Source: Pectobacterium sp013449375 (GTDB lineage Bacteria; Pseudomonadota; Gammaproteobacteria; Enterobacterales; Enterobacteriaceae). From it: a stretch of DNA of 64,000 bases. Under the pieces are notes generated by a model that saw only the letters and a list, made by a program, of their open reading frames with translations, ran no database searches and had not been told where the DNA came from. Location: assembly GCF_048593165.1 (NCBI RefSeq), contig NZ_CP184271.1; one strand, 5' to 3'. Shown piece by piece: positions 9,990 to 19,668 of the stretch (position 1 is the stretch's first letter; every line of letters begins with the position of its first letter). The position numbers were made by a program, and so were the translations under genes.

Positions 9990-12119
9990 ATGGCCGGAGG
10001 CGCGCCCCCTGCCGCTGGGCTTAGCCCGCTGCGCGATGAACTGATCCTGCACGCCGGGCCGGCTAATCGAGACGGATCGCCCAGTTGGACGCTGGAAGAT
10101 CCGCTACGTGGTCTCTATTTTCGTATCGGCTGGGCGGAAATGGCGATGCTCTCGCGCTGGTCGATCGGGGATGCTGCGCAGATCGTGGCCGAGGTTAACC
10201 AAACTTCAGCGCTCACGCTGGATGACAGCGATGTGCAGTATTTCAACCGCTTCTTGCTGGCCAATAGCCTGACGCGCGTTTCCGGCGATGAGGCGCTGGC
10301 ACAGTTTTCTCGTCAGATAGAACAGTCGCGCGTTTCGATCTGGCGCAAGCTGTTGAAGAACTATCTGTTTTTTCGCATCCCTTTGTGGCACCCCGATCGC
10401 TTTCTGGGCGCAACGCTGCCGTGGGTCGAACCGTTTTTCAGCCGCACGTTCCTCAAACTGACGCTGCTGGTGGCTGTGCTGGGGCTATTCCTGGCCGGAC
10501 GCCAGTGGGAAACGTTTAAGCATACCTTTCTGCATTTCTTCACGCTGGAAGGCGCAGCGCTGGCGGGGCTGACGCTGTGCGTGACCAAGATTCTGCATGA
10601 ATTCGGCCACGCCTATACCTGTAAACGTTTTGGTGCAAGGGTAGCCACGATGGGCATCGCGTTTCTGGTAATGATGCCAGTGCTATACACCGACACGTCC
10701 GGTTCATGGAAGCTCACCCGCCGTCGGCAGCGGATGGCGATTGGCGCAGCGGGCATGATGACCGAGCTGGTATTGGCGGCATGGGCGACGCTGGCATGGA
10801 GTTTCTTGCCGGACGGCATGCTGCGCAGCGCCGCGTTTATGCTGGCGACGACCACCTGGATTATGACATTGGCGATTAACCTCAGTCCGTTGATGCGCTT
10901 TGACGGTTATTTCCTGCTGTCTGATGCGCTACAGGTGCCCAACCTGCAAAACCGCGGCTTCGCGATTGGCCGCTGGCAGATGCGGGAATGGCTGTTCGGC
11001 TTGGGGGATGCCCCGCCGGAGCATTTCCCGCGCTGGTTGCAACGCACACTGGTGGGCTATGCCTTTGCGGTGTGGATATACCGCTTCTTCTTGTTTACCG
11101 GTATCGCGATTTTGGTTTACCACATGGCGTTCAAGTTATTGGGGATGCTGCTTTTCGCCATTGAAATCGGCTACTTCGTCGTGATGCCGGTGGTGAATGA
11201 AGTCCGTGAATGGAGTAAACGCCGTAAGGATTATCGTATGAACCGTAATATGACGACTACGCTAACGGTGAGCGCCGTAGTTCTGCTCTTGCTGATGATT
11301 CCCTGGCAGCGCAGCGTGTATGCCCCCGCGCTGCTGCGGGCAGAACAGCAAAGTAGCTTGTATATGCCCGTACCCGCGATGATTCAGCGCATTGAGGTGC
11401 AGGTCGGCCAGCCTGTACAGGCGGGACAGACGCTATTTACGCTGTCATCTGACGCACTGGCACATGAGCGGCAGCAGTTGGAGCGACAAATCGTCACGCT
11501 GAACTGGCAAAGTACCTTTCAGGTATTCAACAAGGAAGCGGCTGGCGATCACCAGCGGGTAAAGCAGGAGCTCGACGCAGCGCTGCAAAAATTACAGGTC
11601 TTGCAGCGCCAGTCTGCACAACTGACGGTGCGTGCGCCGATAGACGGCGTGGTGGTTGACATGGCAACGCCGCTGGAAACCGGTGAGTGGCTGGGGCAGG
11701 GAGAATGGCTGGCGGTAGTCACCAAGCCAACCGGCGGAAGGGTGGAAGCGTTCGTATCGGAAAAAGACTGGCAGCGGCTCCGCACGGGCGCAAAGGGGAC
11801 GTTTTATTTACAGGATGTGAGCCGTTCGTCGCTGCCACTTACCATTGTGGAGATTGCCAGCACGGCAACGCGCGATCTGAACGCTGCGCCGGAACTGGCA
11901 TCCATTTATGGCGGCGATATTGCCACGCTGAGCGATGCACAACGCAAACTGCATCCTGAGCAAGCCGTTTATCGCGTGCTGCTCAGTCTACCGGACGATT
12001 ATCGTGCTCAGCCGCAGGTGCTGCGCGGCACGGTAGTGATGGACGGCGAGGCGCAAAGCCTGTTGATTCGCGGCTGGAAAGTGGTGTCTGCGGTACTGAT
12101 TCGCGAACTGTCATTCTGA
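9990..12119 (+). CDS. M50 (site-2) metalloprotease fused to HlyD-type adaptor
   Basis: 709-residue polytopic membrane protein. The zinc motif is HEFGH at residues 203-207, inside a transmembrane helix. The second M50 signature 'SPLMRFDGYF' carries the third ligand D305. Several further helices follow. From about residue 450 the protein becomes an HlyD-like periplasmic arm with lipoyl halves ('MPVPAMIQRIEVQVGQPVQAGQ', shortened here, and 'VRAPIDGVVVD'). Both catalytic motifs are intact, so proteolysis is plausible. M50-HlyD fusions with GAF-HlyD partners next to giant repetitive proteins are seen in other Proteobacteria, but I know of no characterised mechanism. It ends the operon; a strong hairpin follows at 12161. 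Confidence 0.75.
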   Translation: MAGGAPPAAGLSPLRDELILHAGPANRDGSPSWTLEDPLRGLYFRIGWAEMAMLSRWSIGDAAQIVAEVNQTSALTLDDSDVQYFNRFLLANSLTRVSGDEALAQFSRQIEQSRVSIWRKLLKNYLFFRIPLWHPDRFLGATLPWVEPFFSRTFLKLTLLVAVLGLFLAGRQWETFKHTFLHFFTLEGAALAGLTLCVTKILHEFGHAYTCKRFGARVATMGIAFLVMMPVLYTDTSGSWKLTRRRQRMAIGAAGMMTELVLAAWATLAWSFLPDGMLRSAAFMLATTTWIMTLAINLSPLMRFDGYFLLSDALQVPNLQNRGFAIGRWQMREWLFGLGDAPPEHFPRWLQRTLVGYAFAVWIYRFFLFTGIAILVYHMAFKLLGMLLFAIEIGYFVVMPVVNEVREWSKRRKDYRMNRNMTTTLTVSAVVLLLLMIPWQRSVYAPALLRAEQQSSLYMPVPAMIQRIEVQVGQPVQAGQTLFTLSSDALAHERQQLERQIVTLNWQSTFQVFNKEAAGDHQRVKQELDAALQKLQVLQRQSAQLTVRAPIDGVVVDMATPLETGEWLGQGEWLAVVTKPTGGRVEAFVSEKDWQRLRTGAKGTFYLQDVSRSSLPLTIVEIASTATRDLNAAPELASIYGGDIATLSDAQRKLHPEQAVYRVLLSLPDDYRAQPQVLRGTVVMDGEAQSLLIRGWKVVSAVLIRELSF

Positions 12120-12441
12120 TCAGTTTCGATTTCTGCGATGTCGATCCTGACTTTCTTTCTGTCACTGCCAGCTTCCTGTTGTTGCTGGCAGTGACGTGAA
12201 GGAGGGCGCTTCCCCCCTCGATTATGTTGTCCCCACTACTGCTATCTATTTCAAATAGCGGGAATTTTTTGATATCTCAGGCTACACCCAATGTTGGATA
12301 TTAGGGGAAACACGGTGATGAGGTTCCCGCAGGGATACCTCGCACCGTGGTAGCCCCGTGTATCTCGATATTGAAGCGGCAGTAGCCTGAACGGATGCGA
12401 TAAAAATTCTGTCTAATCAATGGAACACAAGAGGGCTGACT
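12120..12441. other. Intergenic region with hairpin and dispersed repeat
   Basis: No gene is visible. A perfect 12-bp inverted repeat GTCACTGCCAGC / GCTGGCAGTGAC lies at 12161-12172 and 12184-12195; it has no U-run after it, so it is a poor intrinsic terminator but may protect the 3' end of the export operon. A copy of the dispersed repeat follows at 12303-12369. The rhiE ribosome site GAGGG is at 12431-12435. Confidence 0.6.
12303..12369 (+). repeat. Dispersed intergenic repeat, copy A
   Basis: About 67 bp beginning AGGGGAAACACGGTGATGAG and ending CCCCGTGTATCTCGAT. Near-identical copies lie at 22860-22925 (same strand) and 25787-25854 (opposite strand). The internal part contains an imperfect inverted repeat (CACGGTG...GAGGTTCCCGCAGGGATACCTC...CACCGTG, written in pieces), so the RNA would fold. 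All three copies lie between genes. Confidence 0.85.
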
Positions 12442-14172
12442 GTGAAGCGATCTGTCTTGTTGTTGGTGGGGGCCATGCTGGCACCCTATAGCTATAGCGC
12501 GCAGGATAATACGGTGTCGTTATCCGTTTCTGGTTTGAATACCGTGCTGGATAACGGTTTGCTGAAGGTCGCATTCGGCGAGGATGGCAGCGCGGTGAGC
12601 ATGGTGACGGGAGGCAAGAATATCGTCACCAACCTGTCCGGCGCGGTGCGTGATCCAAGCAAAACGCGTAGCGCTTATCTCGATTATTATGTAAACGATG
12701 CGCATGCTAAAGGCGTCAAAGACTTTGTCCCCGAGCGGGTAGAGGTGCTGCGCAACGATCGTGAGATGGCGCATGTCGCCTATATCGACGATCGAGACGG
12801 GCTGTTACGGCTTGAGTATCATCTGATTATGCGTCGCGGTGTTAGCGGGCTTTATAGCTATGTCGTTGCTGAAAATAGCGGAACTCAGGACGTTAAAGTC
12901 AGTGAACTGCGTAACGTCTATCGCTTCGATCCCGCTCGGTTAGATCATCTCTACAGTGGCGATCGTCAGGGTAAACCGCTGCTCTACAGCCAGCTTGAAG
13001 CATCGCCGAAGGTGCAGGATGAAACCTGGCGATTGCCAGATGGCAGCATTTATTCCAAATATGATTTCGCCGGTTACATGCGTGCCGCGCCTTTCTGGGG
13101 CGTTTTCGGTAACGGCGTGGGCGCATGGCTGATTCACGGCAATCGGGAGTATTTCTCCGGCGATGCGCTCAAGCAGGATCTGCTGGTACATCAGGATGCG
13201 ATCATCCTGAACTACATGACGGGCTCGCACTTTGGTACGCCGGATATGGTGGTATCGCCGGGCTGGAAAAAATTCTACGGTCCGTGGCTGCTGTATATCA
13301 ATCAGGGCGACACCGGACACATGCTGGCGGATGCTCAGCGTCAGGCACTGACGGAAACCGTCAGTTGGCCGTACCAATGGGTGAACGATTCTCGTTATGC
13401 GCGCGAGCGCACGCAGGTGAGCGGGCGCATTGCCAGCCAGCAGTCGGTGACCGTCGTGCTTTCGTCATCGCTGGATGAACCGTTTGATGTGCAAACCCGC
13501 GGCTATTCGTATCAGGCAACCACCGATACTCAGGGGAATTTTGCCATTCCCCATGTCCGTCCGGGCAATTACCATCTGGCGGTCTACGCCAACAGCGGTA
13601 CGCAGCCAGGGATATTGGCAGAGCAGACGCTGTCCATTTCCGGTAATAAGCAAGTGCTACCTGTGATTGCTTTGCCCAAAGCCGAACCGGTTATCTGGGC
13701 CATTGGACAAGCCAATCGTCAGGCAAGTGAATTCCGCTTTGGCGACGAAGCACGCAATACACGCTGGCAGTATGAAGTTCCAGCAAATCTGACGTTCGAT
13801 ATTGGCTATAGCGACTATCAACGCGACTGGTATTACGCACAGACTAAACCGGGAAAATGGGATATCCGCTTTGCTCTGCGACCAGAGAAGAAAACCTATT
13901 TCCTGAACATCGCACTGGCGGCGGCCAGCAACAGCGGCATGAGTGAACCGACCCTGCCGCAGCTGGCGGTAGCGGTAAACGGCAGGACGCTGGAAACACT
14001 GACTTACGCAAACGACAAAACCATTTATCGCGGTGCGCTACAGAGCGGTCGCTACCATATCGCCCGTATCCCTGTGTCATCCCGCTTTCTGAAAAACGGC
14101 AACAACACGATCACGCTGCAATTAAAAGGCGGCAGCGTGATGTACGACGTGGTGACCTTAAGCGAGGAGTAA
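12442..14172 (+). CDS. rhiE: Rhamnogalacturonan lyase, polysaccharide lyase family 4
   Basis: Secreted endolyase that cleaves the rhamnose-galacturonic acid backbone of rhamnogalacturonan I, a branched plant pectin. 576 residues from a GTG start with GAGGG six bases upstream, and a signal peptide (MKRSVLLLVGAMLAPYSYSA). Residues about 25-330 form the PL4 catalytic sandwich ('VLDNGLLKVAFGEDGSAVS', 'YYVNDAHAKGVKDFVPERVE'); about 335-410 is the FnIII-like middle domain ('DTQGNFAIPHVRPGNYHLAVY', shortened); about 430-575 is the C-terminal CBM-like domain. Order and length fit RhiE of Dickeya and Pectobacterium. It is monocistronic. I could not find a clear KdgR box in the short upstream region. 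Confidence 0.9.
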   Translation: MKRSVLLLVGAMLAPYSYSAQDNTVSLSVSGLNTVLDNGLLKVAFGEDGSAVSMVTGGKNIVTNLSGAVRDPSKTRSAYLDYYVNDAHAKGVKDFVPERVEVLRNDREMAHVAYIDDRDGLLRLEYHLIMRRGVSGLYSYVVAENSGTQDVKVSELRNVYRFDPARLDHLYSGDRQGKPLLYSQLEASPKVQDETWRLPDGSIYSKYDFAGYMRAAPFWGVFGNGVGAWLIHGNREYFSGDALKQDLLVHQDAIILNYMTGSHFGTPDMVVSPGWKKFYGPWLLYINQGDTGHMLADAQRQALTETVSWPYQWVNDSRYARERTQVSGRIASQQSVTVVLSSSLDEPFDVQTRGYSYQATTDTQGNFAIPHVRPGNYHLAVYANSGTQPGILAEQTLSISGNKQVLPVIALPKAEPVIWAIGQANRQASEFRFGDEARNTRWQYEVPANLTFDIGYSDYQRDWYYAQTKPGKWDIRFALRPEKKTYFLNIALAAASNSGMSEPTLPQLAVAVNGRTLETLTYANDKTIYRGALQSGRYHIARIPVSSRFLKNGNNTITLQLKGGSVMYDVVTLSEE

Positions 14173-14278
14173 ATCCCGTTTTAACCATGTGAAGGTAGTT
14201 CAAAGGCGTGGGCAGGGATAGCCCACGATAAAAAAGCGCAGGAGCGATTTTCAACAACGCGCAGCGTTGGATGTCATA

Positions 14279-14305
14279 AAAGAACTGACCCGCGAATGCG
14301 GGCCA
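14279..14305 (-). terminator. Intrinsic terminator after actP
   Basis: On the minus strand GGCCCGC-attc-GCGGGTC is followed shortly by a T-rich stretch (AGTTCTTTT). It lies 13 bases past the actP stop. A second hairpin GTGGGC/GCCCAC at 14208-14226 lies nearer the rhiE stop and has no clear T run. Confidence 0.5.
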
Positions 14306-14317
14306 GTGAGAGGAAGA

Positions 14318-15976
14318 TTAGTGGGAACTGCCTTTTGAAGCGCCGACGCCGGTTTGTGAACGGACAAACTGTGCATGGAAGCGAGCGCGTTCCTGCTGCC
14401 CAGCTTCTGAACGATCGGTGATAGAGAAGAACCAGATACCGATAAACGCGACCAGCATGGAGAACAGCGCTGGATAATCGTAAGGGTAAATCGGCGTGGC
14501 GTGACCGAGGATTTTCACCCAGATAGTCGGCCCCAATATCATCAAAATAACGGCCGTCAATAGCCCCGCCCAGCCGCCAACCATCGCCCCTCGTGTAGTG
14601 AGTTTTGACCAGTACATCGAGATGATAATAATCGGGAAGTTACAGCTGGCCGCGATGGAAAAGGCCAGTCCGACCATGAAAGCGATGTTCTGTTTCTCAA
14701 ACAAGATACCGAGTGAAATCGCTACGACCCCCAATACCAACACGGTAATTTTCGAGACTCGCAGCTCCTCACGCTCTGTCGCTTTCCCGTTTTTGATCAC
14801 GTTAGAGTAAAGATCGTGGGACACGGCAGAGGCTCCCGCCAGCGTTAGACCCGCGACGACGGCCAAAATGGTGGCAAAGGCCACGGCGGAGATAAAGCCG
14901 AGGAAGAAGTCACCGCCGACCGCATCGGCCAGATGCACTGCCGCCATGTTATTCCCGCCGATAAGTGCGCCTGTTGCGTCCTTAAACGCAGGATTCGCGC
15001 TGACCAGCAGGATGGCACCAAAACCGATGATGAAGGTCAGGAAGTAGAAATAACCCATGAACCCCGTGGCGTAGAACACACTTTTGCGTGCTTCTTTCGC
15101 ATCGCTGACGGTAAAGAAACGCATCAAGATATGCGGAAGACCGGCTGTACCGAACATCAGACCTAAGCCAAGGGACAACGCAGATATCGGGTCGGAAACC
15201 AGTCCGCCGGGGCTCATAATCGATGCGCCTTTGGGGTGCACCGCTATCGCCTGTTTGAACAGTGCGTCAAAGCTGAAGCCTACGGATTTCATGACCATGA
15301 CGGCCATGAAGGTGGCACCGAACAGCAGCAGGACGGCTTTAATAATCTGTACCCATGTGGTGGCGAGCATGCCGCCAAACATCACATACATCACCATCAG
15401 AATACCGACCAGTATCACAGCCACATGGTAGTTGAGGCCGAACAGCAGTTCGATAAGTTTCCCCGCGCCCACCATTTGTGCGATGAGGTACAACGCCACC
15501 ACCACCAGCGAACCACAAGCAGAGAGGCTACGGATCGGGCGCTGTTGCAAACGGTAGGAGGCGACGTCAGCAAAGGTATAACGGCCGAGGTTGCGCAGCC
15601 GCTCTGCGATCAAAAACAGAATAATGGGCCAACCAACCAAAAAGCCGAGTGAGTAGATCAGGCCATCGTAGCCGGAGGTATAAACCAGCGCAGAAATACC
15701 GAGGAAGGATGCAGCAGACATGTAATCGCCCGCAATCGCCAGCCCGTTCTGGAAGCCGGTAATATTGCCGCCTGCGGTGTAATAATCGCTACGTGAACGA
15801 GTTCTCTTCGACGCCCAGTAGGTGATATACAGCGTACCGCTGACGAATAACAGAAACATCACGATGGCCTGAATATTCAATGGCTGGCGCTGGACATCCC
15901 CCGTGAGAGCATCTGCCGCCCATGCAAGTACAGGCAGCGCCAAAAGCCCGAACAGCATCATAAAGCGTATTTTCAT
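14318..15976 (-). CDS. actP: Cation/acetate symporter
   Basis: Sodium-coupled acetate permease of the solute:sodium symporter (SSS) family in the inner membrane; it scavenges micromolar acetate for acetyl-CoA synthetase. 552 residues, signal-like N-terminus (MKIRFMMLFGLLALPVLAWA) and about 13 membrane segments. SSS landmarks include 'SDYYTAGGNITGFQNGLAIAGD' (shortened) near residue 63 and 'GLPHILMRFF' near 285. Length matches E. coli ActP (549). Its ATG overlaps the yjcH stop by four bases, so the two are translationally coupled in an acs-yjcH-actP operon. Confidence 0.95.
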   Translation of the reverse strand: MKIRFMMLFGLLALPVLAWAADALTGDVQRQPLNIQAIVMFLLFVSGTLYITYWASKRTRSRSDYYTAGGNITGFQNGLAIAGDYMSAASFLGISALVYTSGYDGLIYSLGFLVGWPIILFLIAERLRNLGRYTFADVASYRLQQRPIRSLSACGSLVVVALYLIAQMVGAGKLIELLFGLNYHVAVILVGILMVMYVMFGGMLATTWVQIIKAVLLLFGATFMAVMVMKSVGFSFDALFKQAIAVHPKGASIMSPGGLVSDPISALSLGLGLMFGTAGLPHILMRFFTVSDAKEARKSVFYATGFMGYFYFLTFIIGFGAILLVSANPAFKDATGALIGGNNMAAVHLADAVGGDFFLGFISAVAFATILAVVAGLTLAGASAVSHDLYSNVIKNGKATEREELRVSKITVLVLGVVAISLGILFEKQNIAFMVGLAFSIAASCNFPIIIISMYWSKLTTRGAMVGGWAGLLTAVILMILGPTIWVKILGHATPIYPYDYPALFSMLVAFIGIWFFSITDRSEAGQQERARFHAQFVRSQTGVGASKGSSH

Positions 15977-16284
15977 TGCTTTACCTCATCCAGTAACTGT
16001 TTGGTCAGACGATCAAATTCACCGTTAGCGCGGTATACATAAATGCCGGTCAAAATGAAGGAGATCACAATCAATCCCACGCCAATCGGAATGCCGCGGG
16101 TAATGCTGGAACCTGGGCTAATGGGCGTACCCAGCCAGCCAGGCGCAAAGGCGATGAGCAGGATAAAACCCACATAAAGCACCAGCATGATCAGCGAGAG
16201 AAAAACAGCGAAACGCTGCCGTTTGTTGACCAGTTCTCTGAATAAGGGGTTACTTTCAATCCGTTGATAAATGGCATCATTCAT
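15973..16284 (-). CDS. yjcH: DUF485 inner-membrane protein YjcH
   Basis: 103-residue protein with two transmembrane helices ('RFAVFLSLIMLVLYVGFILLI' and 'GIPIGVGLIVISFILTGIYVY' regions), matching the DUF485 family that always accompanies ActP. Its role is not established; a partner or stabiliser of the permease is usual speculation. It is preceded by a 125-bp gap after acs and overlaps actP by four bases. Confidence 0.92.
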   Translation of the reverse strand: MNDAIYQRIESNPLFRELVNKRQRFAVFLSLIMLVLYVGFILLIAFAPGWLGTPISPGSSITRGIPIGVGLIVISFILTGIYVYRANGEFDRLTKQLLDEVKQ

Positions 16285-16409
16285 CGTAAGTCTCCAGTAA
16301 TCTGTAAGGTTGAGTATTACCGCGACGACGCCGCCTGATTACACGCCTTCCACATCCCCGCAAGCTGCGTCATGGCTTACGGGAATGAAGAGAGCGATGG
16401 GTCAGAAGG

Positions 16410-18371
16410 TTATTGAGAGGCGGTACTCATGGCCTGCTTTTCTTCGAGCAGTTTTTCGACGACGCCAGGATCGGCCAGCGTTGAGGTATCCCCAAGATTG
16501 CTGGTGTCACCGGCGGCGATCTTACGCAAAATACGACGCATGATTTTGCCAGATCGCGTTTTGGGTAAAGAGTCAGTCCAGTGCAGGATATCTGGGGTTG
16601 CAATCGGACCGATTTCCTTACGTACCCAGTTGCGAACCTCCGTATACAGCTCGCTGGACGGCTCTTCGCCGTGGTTCAGCGTGATGTAGGCGTAAATAGC
16701 CTGCCCTTTCATATGGTGCGGAATGCCAACCACGGCTGCTTCGGCAATTTTTGGATGGGCAACGAGCGCCGATTCGATTTCCGCCGTCCCCAGACGATGC
16801 CCGGAAACGTTCAGCACGTCATCGACGCGACCCGTGATCCAGTAATAGCCATCTTCGTCACGGCGCGCGCCGTCACCGCTGAAATACATGCCTTTGAAGG
16901 TAGAAAAGTAGGTTTGTTCAAAGCGATCGTGATCGCCAAACAGGGTTCGTGCCTGACCCGGCCAGGAATCCACGATGACCAAGTTGCCTTCTGCGGTGCC
17001 TTCCTGCGGGTTGCCGAGGTTATCGACGAGTGCAGGCTGTACGCCGAAGAATGGGCGCGTCGCGGAGCCGGCTTTCGCTTCAATCGCGCCAGGCAAAGGG
17101 GTGATCATGAAGCCGCCCGTCTCCGTTTGCCACCAGGTGTCGACGATAGGGCACTTACCATTGCCGATTTTGTTGAAATACCACTCCCAGGCTTCTGGGT
17201 TGATCGGCTCACCGACGGAACCCATGATCCGGAGCGATTCACGCGATGTCCCTTCGATGGCTTTATCACCTTCAGCCATCAGTGCGCGGATTGCGGTAGG
17301 GGCGGTGTAGAGAATGTTGACCTGATGCTTATCGACCACTTGCGCCATACGTCTTGCGTCCGGCCAGGTTGGTACACCTTCAAACATGAGCGTAATTGCG
17401 CCGCATGCCAGCGGACCATATAGCAGGTAGCTGTGTCCCGTCACCCAGCCAACGTCTGCCGTACACCAGTAAATATCGCCAGGATGGTAGTCGAAGACAT
17501 ACTTGAAGGTCAGTGCAGCATAAACCAGATAGCCACCCGTGGTGTGCAATACGCCCTTGGGTTTACCGGTTGAGCCTGACGTATAAAGGATAAAGAGCGG
17601 ATCTTCTGCATTCATCTCTTCTGGCGGGCAATGGTCGTCTGCTTTTTCAACCAGATCGTGCCACCACAGATCGCGACCTTCCTTCCATTCACCGGTTTTA
17701 CCTGTACGACGAAAAACGATGACGCTGGAAATGGTGGTGACGTTTGGGTTTCTTAAAGCTTCATCAATATTCTTCTTCAGCGGAATCACACGTCCGGCGC
17801 GTACGCCTTCATCGGCGGTAATAACCAGCTTGGCGCTGGAATCGATAATACGCCCAGAAATGGCTTCAGGAGAGAACCCCCCGAAGATCACCGAGTGAAT
17901 GGCACCGATTCTGGCACAGGCCAGCATCGCCACGGCCGCTTCCGGCACCATCGGCATATAAATGGCAACGACGTCGCCTTTTTTGATGCCCTGTGACTTC
18001 AGCACATTAGCGAAGCGGCATACGGATTGATGCAGCTCTCGATAGGTGACTTTTTTACTTTCTGCTGCATCATCACCTTCCCAGATGATGGCGGTTTGAT
18101 CGCCACGCTCGGCTAGATGGCGATCTAGGCAGTTCGCTGCCACGTTTAGCGTACCGTCTTCAAACCAACGGATGCTGATGTGGCCAGGATCAAATGACGT
18201 GTTCTTGATCGTTTTATAGGGTGTGATCCAATCAACGATCTTTCCCTGCTCACCCCAAAAGGCAGCGGGATCGCCAACGGACAGCCGATACATATCTTCG
18301 TATTGTTGGGCATTTATCAGTGCATTTTCCGCAATTGCGGTGGGAATCGTGTGTTTATTATGTTGAGTCAT
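16410..18371 (-). CDS. acs: Acetyl-CoA synthetase (AMP-forming)
   Basis: Converts acetate, ATP and CoA to acetyl-CoA, AMP and PPi through an acetyl-AMP intermediate; the high-affinity acetate assimilation enzyme. 653 residues, essentially the length of E. coli Acs (652). The adenylate-forming signature YTSGSTGKPKG is near residue 263, and the C-terminal catalytic lysine sits in 'KTRSGKIMRR' near residue 609, the site of regulatory acetylation in this family. It is first in the acs-yjcH-actP operon, and a CRP-like site lies about 190 bp upstream of its start. Confidence 0.97.
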   Translation of the reverse strand: MTQHNKHTIPTAIAENALINAQQYEDMYRLSVGDPAAFWGEQGKIVDWITPYKTIKNTSFDPGHISIRWFEDGTLNVAANCLDRHLAERGDQTAIIWEGDDAAESKKVTYRELHQSVCRFANVLKSQGIKKGDVVAIYMPMVPEAAVAMLACARIGAIHSVIFGGFSPEAISGRIIDSSAKLVITADEGVRAGRVIPLKKNIDEALRNPNVTTISSVIVFRRTGKTGEWKEGRDLWWHDLVEKADDHCPPEEMNAEDPLFILYTSGSTGKPKGVLHTTGGYLVYAALTFKYVFDYHPGDIYWCTADVGWVTGHSYLLYGPLACGAITLMFEGVPTWPDARRMAQVVDKHQVNILYTAPTAIRALMAEGDKAIEGTSRESLRIMGSVGEPINPEAWEWYFNKIGNGKCPIVDTWWQTETGGFMITPLPGAIEAKAGSATRPFFGVQPALVDNLGNPQEGTAEGNLVIVDSWPGQARTLFGDHDRFEQTYFSTFKGMYFSGDGARRDEDGYYWITGRVDDVLNVSGHRLGTAEIESALVAHPKIAEAAVVGIPHHMKGQAIYAYITLNHGEEPSSELYTEVRNWVRKEIGPIATPDILHWTDSLPKTRSGKIMRRILRKIAAGDTSNLGDTSTLADPGVVEKLLEEKQAMSTASQ

Positions 18372-19275
18372 AGCGCTTCTCCTTAAACATGTTAATGCTA
18401 TGTCAAATAATCGTTAATTGTAGTTAACTTGTTATCTTTGTTTCTTTTTTGCGCGATTGATCACGCAATGCAGGAAAAGCTGTGGGGCGTTACTTAAAAG
18501 ATAGTCTTTTGGTACAGAAAATAGGCAGTGATTTCGTGGTAGCCAAAACGAAATAAGTGATGTGTGTCACAATATGACCATTAGCAGAATAATTTGTGCT
18601 CTTATAATGCCGTCAACGATCAATTTATTGCTTTTCAATAGCTTGCGCCTATCGTTATTGGGTTTTTGATCGCCCTTTACGATCAAATGGCATAAAGATC
18701 CCGCTTATTCAACCGATAGTAGAAGCCCCGTTGAGAGTATATTTCTACATAAGCCAGCTATTTAGTGCGTTTATCTATGTTTGCTGTGTTGATATTTTGT
18801 TTCATTTGTTAACTATGTGTACGCTATTAATGAAATAGATTTATTCGATTATCAACGGACAGCAAGTGTGAATAATCTACACTCTACATAGGCTCCACTA
18901 CGCAAGTGTAGACCTTTTTAAAAAGAGTCAAGATGCCGTGTGCTAGTCGCTGACAAAAAGAAAAATAAAGTGTTATTTTTTGTGTCTTATTCAGAAATGC
19001 TCGGTTTCCAAAAATAAATAACAGAGATATACCCAACATCACTGACGCTGAGTAAGGCGGCAGTTGTTTGAGCCCCGGTAGCCTGAGAACGCGTAAACGG
19101 TTCCGGTTAGCGAAATTCACTGTTTTCATTAGGTGAATTTCTGGGGTGGGGAAGAACACTATTAGTCCGGAAACCTTTTATTCCGGTAGGTTGATTGCTT
19201 ATCAATGGTGCGTCGTGGCGTCATGACGCGCTGTGAGATATCTTTTTACTTACATAGCATGATGCAGAGGAAACA
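18372..19275. other. Long intergenic region upstream of acs
   Basis: About 900 bp, AT-rich, without a gene I can support. It holds the acs control region, with a CRP-like palindrome at 18556-18571. A minus-strand open frame at 18884-19159 has no recognisable protein features and no convincing ribosome site and is not called. The ribosome site AGAGGAAAC for the next gene ends just before 19276. Confidence 0.5.
18556..18571. promoter_or_regulatory. CRP-like binding site upstream of acs
   Basis: AGTGATGTGTGTCACA contains the half sites GTGA and TCAC with the standard six-base spacer, one base off the TGTGA-N6-TCACA ideal. E. coli acs is strongly CRP-activated. The site is about 185 bp from the start codon, plausible for the distal promoter arrangement of acs; the start of transcription cannot be fixed from sequence. 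Confidence 0.55.
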
Positions 19276-19668
19276 ATGAGTCTGATATTTGGCCGGAATG
19301 AGATTTTAGGCATGCTTTCTCAACCAGTTCAGAATGATAGACGTGCAGTGGCGGTGATTGACGAGAAATGTAAGGTCGTCTGTGCGAATTCTGCCTTCAA
19401 CGCCCATTTTGGATTGCGTGCTGAAATGAATACGCCCGTCTCAATTGATGATGTGCTACCTATCAACGTGAAGTTCGCCTATCACGACTTTATAACGAAT
19501 TCCAACGTGCTAAGTACGCGTGTGGTCTCAGATTTGTTGTCTGATGGTTTTACTAAAAAGCAGTTAAGTACGCTGTCTTTTTCTAAACTTAACGTTGAAA
19601 ATCGGGTGCTTTCTTTGCTGATCTTGAACCAGGATACGGCTGAGCCTTCGGCAAATCTGGCGTCATAA
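19276..19668 (+). CDS. Orphan PAS-like small protein
   Basis: 130 residues; ATG preceded by AGAGGAAAC. Residues about 22-50 ('RAVAVIDEKCKVVCANSAFN') look like the first strand and helix of a PAS domain, where a regulator senses a ligand or redox state. There is no output domain, helix-turn-helix or kinase module, and no partner gene on the same strand. It could be a remnant of a larger PAS regulator or a stand-alone sensor. Function unknown. Confidence 0.5.
   Translation: MSLIFGRNEILGMLSQPVQNDRRAVAVIDEKCKVVCANSAFNAHFGLRAEMNTPVSIDDVLPINVKFAYHDFITNSNVLSTRVVSDLLSDGFTKKQLSTLSFSKLNVENRVLSLLILNQDTAEPSANLAS

Noticed and set aside
14208..14226. rhiE terminator
   Set aside because: The GTGGGC/GCCCAC hairpin is followed by GATAAAAAA, not by T residues.
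18884..19159. 91-codon minus-strand frame in the acs upstream region
   Set aside because: No ribosome site, no recognisable domain, odd composition and overlap with sequence that looks like control region.
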